Positions 26,744 through 36,874 are shown, counted from the first letter of the stretch. The stretch: 64,000 bases of DNA from Algicola sp. (GCA_018222835.1 JAAEZN010000003.1:27920-91919); one strand, 5' to 3'. Notes: generated by a model not told the origin, from the letters alone. Made by a program: numbers and translations.

Positions 26744-28540
26744 TTAGTTGATGGCATCCCCGCGCAATCTTCTAAAATTCTTTCGGGCCTGTGGAAAATA
26801 GTAACTGTCCTGGTAATTGTAAATAATTTTCTCGTAATGGGTTTTGGCCTTTTCAGGTTCGTTTAAAATGTTCTCGTAGAGCTCACCTAGGGAAAAATGT
26901 GCATCATCTGCCAAAATACCATCTCCGTAAAACTCTACTATTTTTTGAAGGTTGAACTTAGCGGTTTCGTAGTTCTTTCCTTCCATTAATAGTTCGGCCT
27001 GTTTAAGAAGGGCCTCATCTTCAATTTTTTCGCCTTTATGATTTTGTAAAATATCTTCAAGCACTTCAATGGCTTCCTTATTTTTATTTTGATAGGCCAA
27101 TAGATCTGCTCTTGCATATTTTTTTAACGCGGTCTGGGTGGAATCTTCAAGAGAATTGTCAGAAATAAGTAGGCTTAATTGCATGGCATCATTGGCAATG
27201 AGCTGGGATGTTGAGCTTCGCAAGACCTTTAATTGGGTGAGCGCCCAATCAAAATCACCTTTGTAAAAGCTGGTCTGTGCCACTTTAAATCGGGCATTTT
27301 GTCCTAGTACATCATTTTTAACGCTCTTTTGTACTTGGGTAAATAGAATCAGGGCTTCATTGAATCTCTGATCAAACACTAAAATATCGCCAAGTGCCAG
27401 TTTTACGTAGGCCATTGTCATTCTGCCCATAGGTAGTTCCAAACTTTGTTTGAGCATGGTAATGGCGGGTTCGGGTTCTTCTTTTTTAAAAGTAAGAAAG
27501 TTGGCGTAGGCGATCTGTAGTTGTAAAGTGGTACCTTGATTACCGTATTCCTCTACTAGAGCATTGAACTTCTTTTCTACGTTTTCCAACACTTTTTTTG
27601 TTGGATTTTCCAAAGCGATATCGATTAGGTTGAGTTCCGCATTTAGCTTGGTTCTGGGATTCTCCGAATTGTCCACGATGTACTGGTAAATGGAAGTGGC
27701 GGTTTCAAAATCTTTGTCCTCCAAAGCTATATCGCCCAAGTTCTCCAATCGATCAACTGATTGTCCTTCGCTACGTTTGTAAATGGCCTTTTCTTGACCT
27801 AAGGCACTATTGTATTGTTTTTGCTGAACAAATAGCCAACTTAATAGTTCGTTCCATAGAATGTCCGGTGTTTTTTGCGCATTTTGTAACAGGACTTTGC
27901 GCAATAGTACATTGTTTTCATCGGACGGGTCTTCCGAAATAAAATCATCGATGTTTCTTAGTACGTTTGAGCGGCTTGTCCGTCCTTCCCAAATTAGGTT
28001 GAGGTAGGATTGGTACATTTTGGCAATATCGCCTTGCTCTCCATAAATGCGCGCCAATTGAAAGTCGTAATTAAGGTCGGGCTTTAGCTCCATGGCCTTG
28101 GTGTATGCCTGGATGGCATAATCCAACAAAGCGTATTTCTGAAAACGATAGCCCACACTATAACCAAAATTGGGATTGTCCTCTATTTTGTTGATAGCAC
28201 TATCGTAATAGGTATTTGCTTTTCCAGCTTCATTTTTTAGGGTGAAATTATACCCCAGTTCTATATAAAATGTGGGAAAGGCATGACTATCCTCAATTTT
28301 TTTAAGTAAGAATGTCTCAGCTTCATCGTAGCGTTCCAATTGTTGATAACAGGCTACCAGTCCCTCGGCATAATCGGTGCGCCTTGGGTTGGTTTCTACT
28401 AATTTTTCGTAAAACACCACAGCTTTCTCATAATCGCCATCCTGAAAGTATTGTTTGGCCAAGAAATCTTCTTGGGCCCATCCAATAGCAGAGGATACCA
28501 TCAATAGGAGAAATAAAAGACGTTGCAATGGCATGTTCAT
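26744..28540 (-). CDS. Tetratricopeptide repeat protein, exported
   Basis: The protein has 598 aa with a signal peptide (LQRLLFLLLMVSSAIGWAQ). It consists of TPR-type helical repeats throughout: YFQDGDYEKAVVFYEKLVE, ERYDEAETFLLKKI, YALLDYAIQAYTKAMEL, DKDFETATSIYQYI and so on, with NPEKAKTHYEKIIYNYQDSYY near the end. It is probably a periplasmic scaffold. It has no neighbours that reveal a partner: serS lies upstream on the same strand, with a 215-bp repeat-bearing gap between. Confidence 0.8.
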   Translation of the reverse strand: MNMPLQRLLFLLLMVSSAIGWAQEDFLAKQYFQDGDYEKAVVFYEKLVETNPRRTDYAEGLVACYQQLERYDEAETFLLKKIEDSHAFPTFYIELGYNFTLKNEAGKANTYYDSAINKIEDNPNFGYSVGYRFQKYALLDYAIQAYTKAMELKPDLNYDFQLARIYGEQGDIAKMYQSYLNLIWEGRTSRSNVLRNIDDFISEDPSDENNVLLRKVLLQNAQKTPDILWNELLSWLFVQQKQYNSALGQEKAIYKRSEGQSVDRLENLGDIALEDKDFETATSIYQYIVDNSENPRTKLNAELNLIDIALENPTKKVLENVEKKFNALVEEYGNQGTTLQLQIAYANFLTFKKEEPEPAITMLKQSLELPMGRMTMAYVKLALGDILVFDQRFNEALILFTQVQKSVKNDVLGQNARFKVAQTSFYKGDFDWALTQLKVLRSSTSQLIANDAMQLSLLISDNSLEDSTQTALKKYARADLLAYQNKNKEAIEVLEDILQNHKGEKIEDEALLKQAELLMEGKNYETAKFNLQKIVEFYGDGILADDAHFSLGELYENILNEPEKAKTHYEKIIYNYQDSYYFPQARKNFRRLRGDAIN

Positions 28541-28584
28541 TATTCGTAATCAATAAGAGTGTCCTGTCCTTTCGAACCTATTGG

Positions 28585-28646
28585 AATCTCATTTCAATTT
28601 CAAAATCATGAGATTCCTCGTTGCTTAACTCTGCCGGAATGACAAT
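28585..28646. repeat. Degenerate family A palindrome
   Basis: AATCTCAT (28585-28592) and ATGAGATT (28608-28615) make an 8-bp inverted repeat, followed by CCTCGTTGCTTAACTCTGCCGGAATGAC, a variant of the repeat that recurs near mfd. It fills part of the gap between serS and the TPR gene. Confidence 0.5.
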
Positions 28647-28755
28647 CGTACTCAAAATTAACACCTTGGATTTTAACCCAGTGTGGTTTATTTCAAATAT
28701 AACGCAGAAATGTGGGGGATTCTGTTAAGCGAATCCAAATAATTAGTGCAAAGCC

Positions 28756-30027
28756 TTAATCGATAGTGTCAAATCCACAATACGGGACCAAGACTTCGGG
28801 GATTTTTATGCCCTCATCGGTCTGATAGTTCTCCAAGATTCCGGCGAGTACCCTTGGCAATGCCAGGGAGCTTCCGTTCAAGGTGTGGGCCAATTGGCTT
28901 TTTCCATTTTCGTCCTTGTAGCGCAGTTTTAATCGATTGGCCTGGAAGGTCTCGAAATTGGATACAGAACTAATTTCCAACCAACGGTCTTGTGCCGTGG
29001 AGAATACTTCAAAATCGTAGGTTAGCGCAGATGTGAAACCTAAATCACCACCGCACAAACGTAAAATGCGATAAGGCAGTTTAAGTTCTCGAAGAATATT
29101 TTTTACATGTTCCACCATCTCATCCAGCGCTTGGTACGAATTATCGGGGTGCTCCATTCTCACAATCTCGACTTTGTCGAATTGGTGCAAACGGTTCAAG
29201 CCACGAACGTGGGCACCGTAACTCCCGGCTTCGCGACGGAAACAAGGGGTGTATCCGGTATATTTTATAGGAAAATCACTTTCTGCTAAAATATCACCTC
29301 TGTGCAAATTGGTCACGGGGACTTCTGCTGTTGGAATAAGATAAAGGTCGTCTGCTTGAACATGGTACATTTGCCCTTCTTTATCGGGCAACTGTCCCGT
29401 TCCATATCCGGAATCTTCGTTGACCATGAGCGGAACTTGCATTTCCGTATATCCTGCTTCGGTATTTTTGTCCAAGAAATAGGCAATCAAAGCACGTTGT
29501 AAACGGGCGCCTTTTCCTTTGTACACAGGAAAACCTGCTCCGGTAATTTTAACACCAAGCTCAAAATCTATGATATCGTACTTTTTTGCCAATTCCCAAT
29601 GTGGAAGTGCTCCTTCGGACAAGGTCGGGACGTCCCCTTCCTTGAAAACCTCTTCGTTGTCCTCATCGGAATTCCCAGCAGGAACAGATTCATGGGGTAC
29701 GTTGGGGATCAAATACAGTTGCTGCTGAAGTTCTTCTGCAGCAGTGTTTAAGTCGTCCCCTAATTTTTTCGATGCTTCTTTGAGTCCAGCGGTTTTTTCT
29801 TTTATAACATTGGCTTCTTGTGCTTTTCCTGTTTTAAAAAGCATGCCGATCTCTTTGGAAAGTTTATTGGATTCGGCCAAGGTCGCATCCAGTTCCGTTT
29901 GTATGGAACGTCTTTTTTCATCGAGTCCCAATACCTTCGATAGCATTGGTTCAGCATCGATGTTTCGCTTTTTTAAAGCGGTAATAATACTTTCCTTGTT
30001 TTCCCGGATGTTCTGTATTTGAAGCAT
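28756..30027 (-). CDS. serS: Seryl-tRNA synthetase
   Basis: The protein has 423 aa, a class II synthetase that charges tRNA-Ser. The N-terminal tRNA-binding coiled coil covers about residues 25-105. Motif 2 is in FRREAGSYG (about 270) and motif 3 in LNGSSLALPRVLAG (about 390); the C-terminus IPEVLVPYCGFDTID is typical. It has its own promoter in the 50-bp gap behind the HTTM gene (TTG, 20 bp, TAAATTTG), with a short leader. Confidence 0.97.
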   Translation of the reverse strand: MLQIQNIRENKESIITALKKRNIDAEPMLSKVLGLDEKRRSIQTELDATLAESNKLSKEIGMLFKTGKAQEANVIKEKTAGLKEASKKLGDDLNTAAEELQQQLYLIPNVPHESVPAGNSDEDNEEVFKEGDVPTLSEGALPHWELAKKYDIIDFELGVKITGAGFPVYKGKGARLQRALIAYFLDKNTEAGYTEMQVPLMVNEDSGYGTGQLPDKEGQMYHVQADDLYLIPTAEVPVTNLHRGDILAESDFPIKYTGYTPCFRREAGSYGAHVRGLNRLHQFDKVEIVRMEHPDNSYQALDEMVEHVKNILRELKLPYRILRLCGGDLGFTSALTYDFEVFSTAQDRWLEISSVSNFETFQANRLKLRYKDENGKSQLAHTLNGSSLALPRVLAGILENYQTDEGIKIPEVLVPYCGFDTID

Positions 30028-30044
30028 GGCCTTGTTTTGAGCGG

Positions 30045-30075
30045 CAAATTTAATTTAATCTGAAGAAGTGCCCAA
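30045..30075 (-). promoter_or_regulatory. Bacteroidota-type promoter of serS
   Basis: On the minus strand TTG (30073-30075) is followed after exactly 20 bp by TAAATTTG (30045-30052), the consensus -33/-7 pair. The ATG is 17 bp past the -7 element. Confidence 0.65.
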
Positions 30076-30077
30076 CT

Positions 30078-31394
30078 TTATTCCTTTGGAGATGGCAGAA
30101 TCCAATCGTTATGGGCAAAATGTTTCCATGGAACGTTGGCCAAATCCACTTTTGGGTCTATAAATTGTTTGTAGCTCCCTTGATTCACTTTAACCTTGTT
30201 GTCCACAAACACTTGAATGTCCTCTCCTTTTTTTACATACTCCTTTTTAAGGTGTTGGGCAAACTGCCAAATAAAATCGGGATAGCAGGCAACCCTGCGA
30301 CGTTGTTTTTTTGTGAGATACTTATCCAAATCGATTTTGAGGGTATCGTTGGTTTTTGGATTTACAACCTTATAGGTAATGTTTCCACCGCGACTGCGCA
30401 GCATCATGCGCCAGCTTAAGCGATGACCTTCTTCTGTCCAGAGCACATCATCTTTAAAAAAATGATGCCGAAGAGGCAGCGCTAATTGTACTAGAAAATA
30501 AATGCCCAAAACCGATAATATCATGTTTTTGGTTTTTGGTATGATGATTTTGGCCTCCGTGGCAAATGTTTTGGTTTTTAAAAAGATGTTTCGAATAGTC
30601 TGTGGTTCAAAAAAGAAAACGGTAAATGCTAAGGACAGGTATGGGAAAATCCCAATTTGAAACACGATACTATTGAACAGATGAAAGAAAATGGAAAGCA
30701 GAAACGCAATTTTACGGGTTGGTTTCCAAAGGAGGGCGGGTACGATCAAAAGGTCAAAACTTATTCCGAATATAGCGATGATCTTGTGTATCCATTTTTG
30801 TTGAAGAAGTTCTCCTATTATATAATAATCTTTTTTGGAGCTCATCAAAACGTCTATCATGCTAAAATCCAACCAATCCGCATATAATTTGGCTACAGAT
30901 GCATAGGTGTAAACAATGAACAGTTGCAGGATTATGGTCCATCGGACCCAGTTGTACATGGTCTGGGAACGTAAACTCGGATTCAACTTCATATCTAAAG
31001 ATGTATCCCGGTTTGCTGGTAAGAACGCCATAATATAGGCAAGGAGCATCAATAAATAGTAATGGTTGTTGTACGATGATTTTTGCATTAAATACACGCC
31101 CGACCAGAGAATTGCGAAGGCCAGCGCACTGAACCGATACTTATAACCCAGGGCAATCAGTAGTCCTAATGTGCCCATCACTGCAAAGTAAATGTACATG
31201 CCATTGCCCGGGAGGGGCTGTAACCATTCAAAACCGATAAAGGAGAAAGTGAACTGGGGCTCCACCAAAGTTCGTCTGACCCAGCCAGTTGCTATGGCGC
31301 CATAACATTCTGCGCTCACCAATAAGCCGTAGAACACCCGGAATACAACAAGTTGGGCGTTATCAATTTTTTTAAATAGAAACTGATTGAGCAT
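30078..31394 (-). CDS. HTTM-domain membrane protein (vitamin K-dependent gamma-carboxylase-like)
   Basis: The protein has 438 aa, with many hydrophobic helices in the first 310 residues (NAQLVVFRVFYGLLVSAEC; YIYFAVMGTLGLLIALGY; YNNHYYLLMLLAYIMAFLPA; VRWTIILQLFIVYTYASVAKL). These are features of the HTTM (horizontally transferred transmembrane) domain shared with eukaryotic vitamin K-dependent carboxylase. The last 110 residues are soluble and probably extracytoplasmic. Bacterial homologues have unknown reactions. Its ATG directly abuts the TAA of ribF, so the two are translationally coupled. Confidence 0.82.
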   Translation of the reverse strand: MLNQFLFKKIDNAQLVVFRVFYGLLVSAECYGAIATGWVRRTLVEPQFTFSFIGFEWLQPLPGNGMYIYFAVMGTLGLLIALGYKYRFSALAFAILWSGVYLMQKSSYNNHYYLLMLLAYIMAFLPANRDTSLDMKLNPSLRSQTMYNWVRWTIILQLFIVYTYASVAKLYADWLDFSMIDVLMSSKKDYYIIGELLQQKWIHKIIAIFGISFDLLIVPALLWKPTRKIAFLLSIFFHLFNSIVFQIGIFPYLSLAFTVFFFEPQTIRNIFLKTKTFATEAKIIIPKTKNMILSVLGIYFLVQLALPLRHHFFKDDVLWTEEGHRLSWRMMLRSRGGNITYKVVNPKTNDTLKIDLDKYLTKKQRRRVACYPDFIWQFAQHLKKEYVKKGEDIQVFVDNKVKVNQGSYKQFIDPKVDLANVPWKHFAHNDWILPSPKE

Positions 31395-32324
31395 TTATTT
31401 GGAAATTAAATCCAAAGAGTGGCTTTTATCCTTCTTTAATTGTTCCTTGAGTTCTTCAACCGAGTTGAACTTATGTTCATCCCTAATGCGATGAAGCAAT
31501 TGAACTTGTATTTTTTTATCGTAAAGATTTCCTTCGAACTCAAAAAAATTGACTTCTATACTTTTTCGTGAACCATCTACGGTAGGGTTGAACCCAATGT
31601 TCATCATGCCATAATATTCTTTGCCTTGAATTTGGCTCTTGACCACGTAGGCCCCATTTTTGGGAATAAGCTTGTATTCTTCGGCAATATGAAGGTTGGC
31701 CGTTGGAAAACCAAAATCCCTGCCCAGTCCTTTGCCTTTGCTTACGGTTCCTGTGAGCATGTAGGCATAGTTGAGGTAACTGTTGGCCGTTTCCACATCG
31801 CCTTCCAAAAGCGCCTTACGTATTTTAGTGGAGCTTACCGATACATCATCGATCTCTTGCGCGGGAATTTCCTCTACTTCAAAATCAAAGGTGTTCCCAA
31901 AGGAGATCAAATCCTGTATGTTGGCATTTCGATTGCGTCCGAATCTATGGTCGTACCCAATAATTATTTTTTTTGATTTAATGCTGTTCACAAGAATGTT
32001 GCGAACAAAATCAATCGAGGAAAGTCTTGAAAATTGTTTGGTAAAAGGATGTATGATCAAATAATCCAGCCCAAGCGTTTCCAATATTTGCTTTTTCTCA
32101 TCAAGGGTGTTCAGCAGCTTTATGTCCACATCTTTTTGGAGAACCATACGCGGATGTGGGAAAAAAGTGAGTACTGTGGACTTTAAACCTGTGTTTTTGG
32201 CATTGTTTGTGAGGCGTTCCAATATCTTACGGTGGCCTAAATGTACTCCATCAAAAGTACCGATGGTGACCACTGTCTTGTGTGGAATGTTCTTAAAATC
32301 AGAAATGTTGTGGATTGTTTCCAA
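31395..32324 (-). CDS. ribF: Bifunctional riboflavin kinase / FAD synthetase
   Basis: The protein has 309 aa. The N-terminal nucleotidyltransferase has TIGTFDGVHLGHRK with His28-x-x-His31, and VSSTKIRKALLEG; the C-terminal kinase starts near 190 with GKGLGRDFGFPTANL. It converts riboflavin to FMN and FAD. The start codon appears to be TTG (LETIHNISDFKN); no in-frame ATG precedes the conserved strand, and the next Met would delete it. HTTM follows without spacer. No FMN riboswitch is seen upstream. Confidence 0.94.
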   Translation of the reverse strand: METIHNISDFKNIPHKTVVTIGTFDGVHLGHRKILERLTNNAKNTGLKSTVLTFFPHPRMVLQKDVDIKLLNTLDEKKQILETLGLDYLIIHPFTKQFSRLSSIDFVRNILVNSIKSKKIIIGYDHRFGRNRNANIQDLISFGNTFDFEVEEIPAQEIDDVSVSSTKIRKALLEGDVETANSYLNYAYMLTGTVSKGKGLGRDFGFPTANLHIAEEYKLIPKNGAYVVKSQIQGKEYYGMMNIGFNPTVDGSRKSIEVNFFEFEGNLYDKKIQVQLLHRIRDEHKFNSVEELKEQLKKDKSHSLDLISK

Positions 32325-32348
32325 CGTAATAAAGAAATAAAAAAGGCT

Positions 32349-32356
32349 TACATTTG
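32349..32356 (+). promoter_or_regulatory. Putative -7 element for the metalloprotease gene
   Basis: TACATTTG matches TAnnTTTG, 26 bp before the ATG. A TTG at the proper -33 distance is not obvious, so this is tentative. Confidence 0.35.
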
Positions 32357-32381
32357 AAATTATACTATGCCCTAACCGTGT

Positions 32382-35300
32382 ATGAAAGCTAAGTTACATC
32401 TTGTTTTCTCAATAACCATATTTTTTAGTTGCTTTTCCATGTATGGACAACAAAGTTATTGGAAAACTATTCCCAAAAAAGCAAATCTAAAAAGTGCTTC
32501 GTTAACCGATATTTCGGACGTAAAACTAGTGTTGACCTTGGATAAAGAAGGTTTTTCCAAAGAAATGAAACCTTTTCTTGCCGCAAAAAGTGGTCAGCAA
32601 GTGGTCCATTTACCAAATAATGATGGAAATATAGTGCCTTTTAAGGTCAAGGAAACTTCTGTTCTGCACCCAGATTTAGCGAAAAAATATCCAAATATTA
32701 AATCCTATACCGGAGTAAGTTCCGATGGTAGGTACAAGGTAAAATTGAGCAATTCTCACAAAGGTGTGCAGACCATGGTGGTGGATTTGCAAAATAACAG
32801 GACTACGTTTCTGGAGCCTGCTTCCAACGAAACAGATACCTATGTTTTGTATGATAAGGAAAATGGGCTTTCATCAAAAATTGCTTTTATCTGCGGAACG
32901 GATAAAAACATGTTGGGTTTAGTGAATAAATCACTGGGCCACACAGCAAAGACCATTGTTCCTTTGGTAGATGGTCAAGAACTCCGAAAATATAGAATTG
33001 CAGTTTCGGCTTCTGGGGAATATACCCAAGAAATGGGAGGTACTATTGCCGATGCACTCGCAGGCATCAATGCGACATTAACCCGGGTGAACGAAGTGTT
33101 CGAAACAGATTTAGGAGTAACATTGGAACTGATTCCAAATAATGATCAAATTATTTATACCAATGCAAGTACAGACCCTTATAGTGACTCCTTAAACTCC
33201 CAAGTACAGTCAACGATAACTTCTGTTATCGGTGAGGGCAACTACGATGTAGGCCACCTTTTTCATAAAGTAGGAGAAGGAGAGGATAATGGAAATGCAG
33301 GGTTTATTGGTGCAGTTTGTGCGGATAATAAGAAGGGAAGTGCCTTTTCGGCAGCAAACGTACCTCAAGGCGATGTGTTCGATTTGGATTACGTGGCACA
33401 CGAACTTGGGCATCAATTTGGAGCAAACCATACATGGTCTTTCGAGTCCGAGGGTACAGGGGTGCAAGCAGAACCAGGTAGTGGAACTTCTATTATGGGG
33501 TATGCCGGGATAGTTGGGGCGAACAATGTTGCCCCAAATGGAGATGATTATTTCCATTACAATAGTATTCTTCAAATTTCCACCTATTTGGAAACCACCA
33601 CCTGTGCCCAGACCACAGCTTTGGTAAATTCACCGCCAGTTCTTAGCCCAGTGGATGACTTTACCATTCCTAAAGGAACAGCATTTGTTTTGGAGGGTAT
33701 GGCCACTGATCCCGATTTAGGAGATGTACTTACTTATACTTGGGAGCAGATAAACGATGGACTTGTGACCGTGAACTCATTTGGCCCTACCAATCCTAGT
33801 GGGGCAAATTTTAGGTCGATGCCACCAAGTAACGAACCACGGAGATATTTTCCCAGGTTATCCGAAGTGGCCCAAGGCAATTTGACCCAGACCAATCCAA
33901 CCATTAACAATACTTGGGAAACAGTGTCCGAGATTGAAAGGACCCTGAGCTTTGCATTTACAGTTCGGGATAATGCGATAGGAGGAGGGCAGGTCGTTTC
34001 AGACATTCTTGATGTAAATGTAATCAAAGCGGCAGGACCATTTAGAATAACCTCTCAAGAGAGTAGCCAAACTTATCTGGCCGGTTCCATTCAGGAAATA
34101 ACATGGGATGTAGCCAACACCGACGTGGCACCTGTAAACGCACAAACCGTAGATGTTTTCCTTTCTTTGGACGGGGGTCTTACCTTCCCGATCACACTTT
34201 TGGAAAACACACTCAATGATGGTTCCGAAAAAGTACTTCTCCCAGGAGATGTCTCTACAACGGCACGTATTATGGTAAAGGCCAGTGATAATATTTTCTT
34301 TGCGGTGAACAGTTCCAATTTTACCATTGAAGCGACTGAAGTAGTGTTGAGTTTTGAGAAACTGGATTTTGAAGTTTGTCAGCCAGATGATATTGTTGTC
34401 CCTTTTGTATATGAGACCTTTGGTGGGTTTAATGAAAACTCCACCTTTTCTGCCGATGTGCCAGCAGGATTGTCCGCTAATTTTTCTCCCGTGGGTGCAA
34501 GTGCAAACAACACTGCGGTAGATTTAACCTTGTCCAATACCAATGGAATTGCCTCGGGAGTGTACGATATTACGGTTACCGCCACTTCGGCCTCGGTGAC
34601 AAAAAGTGTGGTCTTCTCACTTCAGGTTCAAGATGGTACTTTTTCGGATGTAACCTTGCTTGCGCCCACAAATGGAGAAGTAGGAGTTTCTTTGGATGCT
34701 GAACTTAATTGGGAAGAGAACCCTTTGTATTCGAGTTATGACGTAGAGATTGCAACGGATGCCGGCTTCTTGAATATTATTGAATCTGCAACGATTCCAT
34801 TTTCAAAATACAAAGTATCATCCGGGTTAGTTGCCGAAACGCAATATTTTTGGAGAGTAAGGCCAAGCAATGGATGTGCAAGTGGTGCTTTTGGAACAGC
34901 ATTCAGTTTTATTACAACTCAAGTAGATTGTAAAAATAGGGAGTCCACTAACCTGCCTATTTCTATATCATCTGGCGTTGCCACCACCATATCAACATCG
35001 GTTCTTTTTCTGGAAGATTTACCTATATCGGATGTGAACGTGAACTTGGAATTGGATCATACTTATTTGGAAGATTTGATCATTACGCTGATTTCTCCCG
35101 AAGGAACCGAAGTCACCCTGATTTCCAACACGTGCGGATCACTAAATAACCTCAATGCAGTTTTTGATGATGAAGGAACCCCGATCTATTGCTCCACAAA
35201 TACGGATCCAGCCATTTCTGGAACAGTAACGCCCTTGGGGTCGTTGGCTTCCTTAAAGGGAGAATCAATTTTGGGGGAATGGATATTGGAAATAACGGAC

Positions 35301-36185
35301 ACTGCTTCGGGTGATGGAGGGTCTCTTATCGGTTTTTCGTTGGATGTTTGTATTGAGGGCGCGTACAGGCCGGATGAAGATGAAGATGGTGTTTTTGATG
35401 ATGGAGATGATCTTTGTTTGGGTACTCCAAAAGGTGTGGAGGTAGATACCGACGGCTGTGCAATTTATAGGTTTGCAGCGAATAATTTTGAAGTTGAATT
35501 GGAAAGTGAAACTTGTAGGGCAAATAATGATGGGGCCATCACAATAACACCTTTTGACACCTCGATATCCTACACAGCGGAATTAGGGGGTGCCGCAGGA
35601 ACCATGTCTGTTGATTTTACCGACGGACAAACATTCAACAATTTGGCAGCCGGGGAATACTCACTCTGCATAACCGGTACAAATGGACTGATCAATTACG
35701 AAGAGACTTGCTACAATTTGGTGATTACCCAGCCGGATATTCTGGATGTCGATGCATTGATAAATTCTGGAATGGTAACTGTAGAATTGAGAGGTTCTAC
35801 ATTTTATAACGTGGAGTTAAATGGATTGGTGTCGCAAACCGAGGATTCTAAAATTCAGCTTCCATTAAAAGATGGAAACAATGTGTTAAAGGTAAGTTCC
35901 AATTTACCATGCCAAGGCATTGTGGAGAAAAACTTATTCTATTCATCTCGACCAATACTATCTCCAAACCCGGTAGAGGCAGTAACGGAAGTTTATCTTG
36001 GGGGCTACGAGGGAGAGTTGGGAATCAAAATATTTACATCTAACGGTAGATTGGTGCAGACCGAGCGTAGGATTGTTTTTGGGGAAAACCTACAACTGGA
36101 TTTATCCAATCTTGCGAAAGGAATTTACTATTTGGGACTTGAAAAAGAAGGGATGAACGAAATGTTTAAATTTATAAAAAGATGA
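32382..36185 (+). CDS. Secreted reprolysin-like metalloprotease with T9SS type A domain
   Basis: The protein has 1267 aa. A signal peptide (ITIFFSCFSMYGQ) precedes a pro-region of about 180 residues. The zinc site is HELGHQFGANH with His340, His344 and His350, and the Met-turn is SIMGYAG. After this come Ig-like modules, a DUF11/FN3-like unit near 770-845, and a proprotein-convertase P domain at about 848-989 (LELDHTYLEDLIITLISPEG; GEWILEITDTASGDGG). A thrombospondin-3-like Ca-binding bit (DEDEDGVFDDGDD) follows, then the T9SS type A sorting domain in the last 75 residues (SPNPVEAVTEVYLGG to FKFIKR). It is a surface or secreted protease. The next gene overlaps by 4 bp. Confidence 0.92.
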   Translation: MKAKLHLVFSITIFFSCFSMYGQQSYWKTIPKKANLKSASLTDISDVKLVLTLDKEGFSKEMKPFLAAKSGQQVVHLPNNDGNIVPFKVKETSVLHPDLAKKYPNIKSYTGVSSDGRYKVKLSNSHKGVQTMVVDLQNNRTTFLEPASNETDTYVLYDKENGLSSKIAFICGTDKNMLGLVNKSLGHTAKTIVPLVDGQELRKYRIAVSASGEYTQEMGGTIADALAGINATLTRVNEVFETDLGVTLELIPNNDQIIYTNASTDPYSDSLNSQVQSTITSVIGEGNYDVGHLFHKVGEGEDNGNAGFIGAVCADNKKGSAFSAANVPQGDVFDLDYVAHELGHQFGANHTWSFESEGTGVQAEPGSGTSIMGYAGIVGANNVAPNGDDYFHYNSILQISTYLETTTCAQTTALVNSPPVLSPVDDFTIPKGTAFVLEGMATDPDLGDVLTYTWEQINDGLVTVNSFGPTNPSGANFRSMPPSNEPRRYFPRLSEVAQGNLTQTNPTINNTWETVSEIERTLSFAFTVRDNAIGGGQVVSDILDVNVIKAAGPFRITSQESSQTYLAGSIQEITWDVANTDVAPVNAQTVDVFLSLDGGLTFPITLLENTLNDGSEKVLLPGDVSTTARIMVKASDNIFFAVNSSNFTIEATEVVLSFEKLDFEVCQPDDIVVPFVYETFGGFNENSTFSADVPAGLSANFSPVGASANNTAVDLTLSNTNGIASGVYDITVTATSASVTKSVVFSLQVQDGTFSDVTLLAPTNGEVGVSLDAELNWEENPLYSSYDVEIATDAGFLNIIESATIPFSKYKVSSGLVAETQYFWRVRPSNGCASGAFGTAFSFITTQVDCKNRESTNLPISISSGVATTISTSVLFLEDLPISDVNVNLELDHTYLEDLIITLISPEGTEVTLISNTCGSLNNLNAVFDDEGTPIYCSTNTDPAISGTVTPLGSLASLKGESILGEWILEITDTASGDGGSLIGFSLDVCIEGAYRPDEDEDGVFDDGDDLCLGTPKGVEVDTDGCAIYRFAANNFEVELESETCRANNDGAITITPFDTSISYTAELGGAAGTMSVDFTDGQTFNNLAAGEYSLCITGTNGLINYEETCYNLVITQPDILDVDALINSGMVTVELRGSTFYNVELNGLVSQTEDSKIQLPLKDGNNVLKVSSNLPCQGIVEKNLFYSSRPILSPNPVEAVTEVYLGGYEGELGIKIFTSNGRLVQTERRIVFGENLQLDLSNLAKGIYYLGLEKEGMNEMFKFIKR

Positions 36186-36868
36186 TTCGGAACTTAATTG
36201 GACTTTTTGTTTTGACTGTTATGGTTTCATGTGGGGGAGATGATGGTCCGCCACCAGCTCCAGAAGGTGCAGCTTTAGTTTTTCCCGAAGAAAACTCTGA
36301 GTGTACCACCGGGACCGAAATCAACCAAACATCTACGCAGGTTACTTTTAGATGGACGGCTTCCAACAATACGGACCGCTATACTTTAACCGTAGTGAAC
36401 CTGGAAACCAATGTTCCCCAAAACTTATCGACTGTTTCTACTTCGGCCAGCCTTACTTTATCCAAAGGAACTCCCTATTCATGGTCGGTTACTTCGCAGA
36501 ATTTATCCTCCGACCAAGTAGCTACTAGTAAAACCTGGTTGTTTTACAATGCAGGGGCGCAAATCACTTATGCCCCGTTTCCAGTACAAATAGTGCATCC
36601 GCTCTCAGGCTCTACCGTGCTCAGGAATTTGGCCAACGAAATATTATTGGAATGGTCCGGCGCAGATGTGGACAACGATATAGATTCTTTTGAGGTGTTT
36701 TTGTCCACTACAAATCCTCCAACAACTTCGGTAGGCATTACCAGTGCAACAAACATGGAGCTCGCTGTGGGTGTAGAATCCGGAACAGTTTACTATTGGA
36801 GGGTTATTACAAAGGATCTTGAGGGGAATACCTCGGACTCTGGGGTGTTTGATTTTAAAACCCTCTGA
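36182..36868 (+). CDS. Lipoprotein with fibronectin-III-like repeats
   Basis: The protein has 228 aa. The lipobox is MVSC (Cys17), followed by GGDD, the aspartates being usual in surface-bound flavobacterial lipoproteins. Two beta-sandwich repeats follow: TQVTFRWTASNNTDRYTLTV...GTPYSWSVTSQ and NEILLEWSGADVDNDIDSFEVF...SGTVYYWRVITKD. These are FN3/SusE-like binding modules. The ATGA overlap with the metalloprotease stop shows cotranslation, so it is probably a surface partner of the protease (inference). Confidence 0.82.
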   Translation: MIRNLIGLFVLTVMVSCGGDDGPPPAPEGAALVFPEENSECTTGTEINQTSTQVTFRWTASNNTDRYTLTVVNLETNVPQNLSTVSTSASLTLSKGTPYSWSVTSQNLSSDQVATSKTWLFYNAGAQITYAPFPVQIVHPLSGSTVLRNLANEILLEWSGADVDNDIDSFEVFLSTTNPPTTSVGITSATNMELAVGVESGTVYYWRVITKDLEGNTSDSGVFDFKTL

Positions 36869-36874
36869 TTCTTA

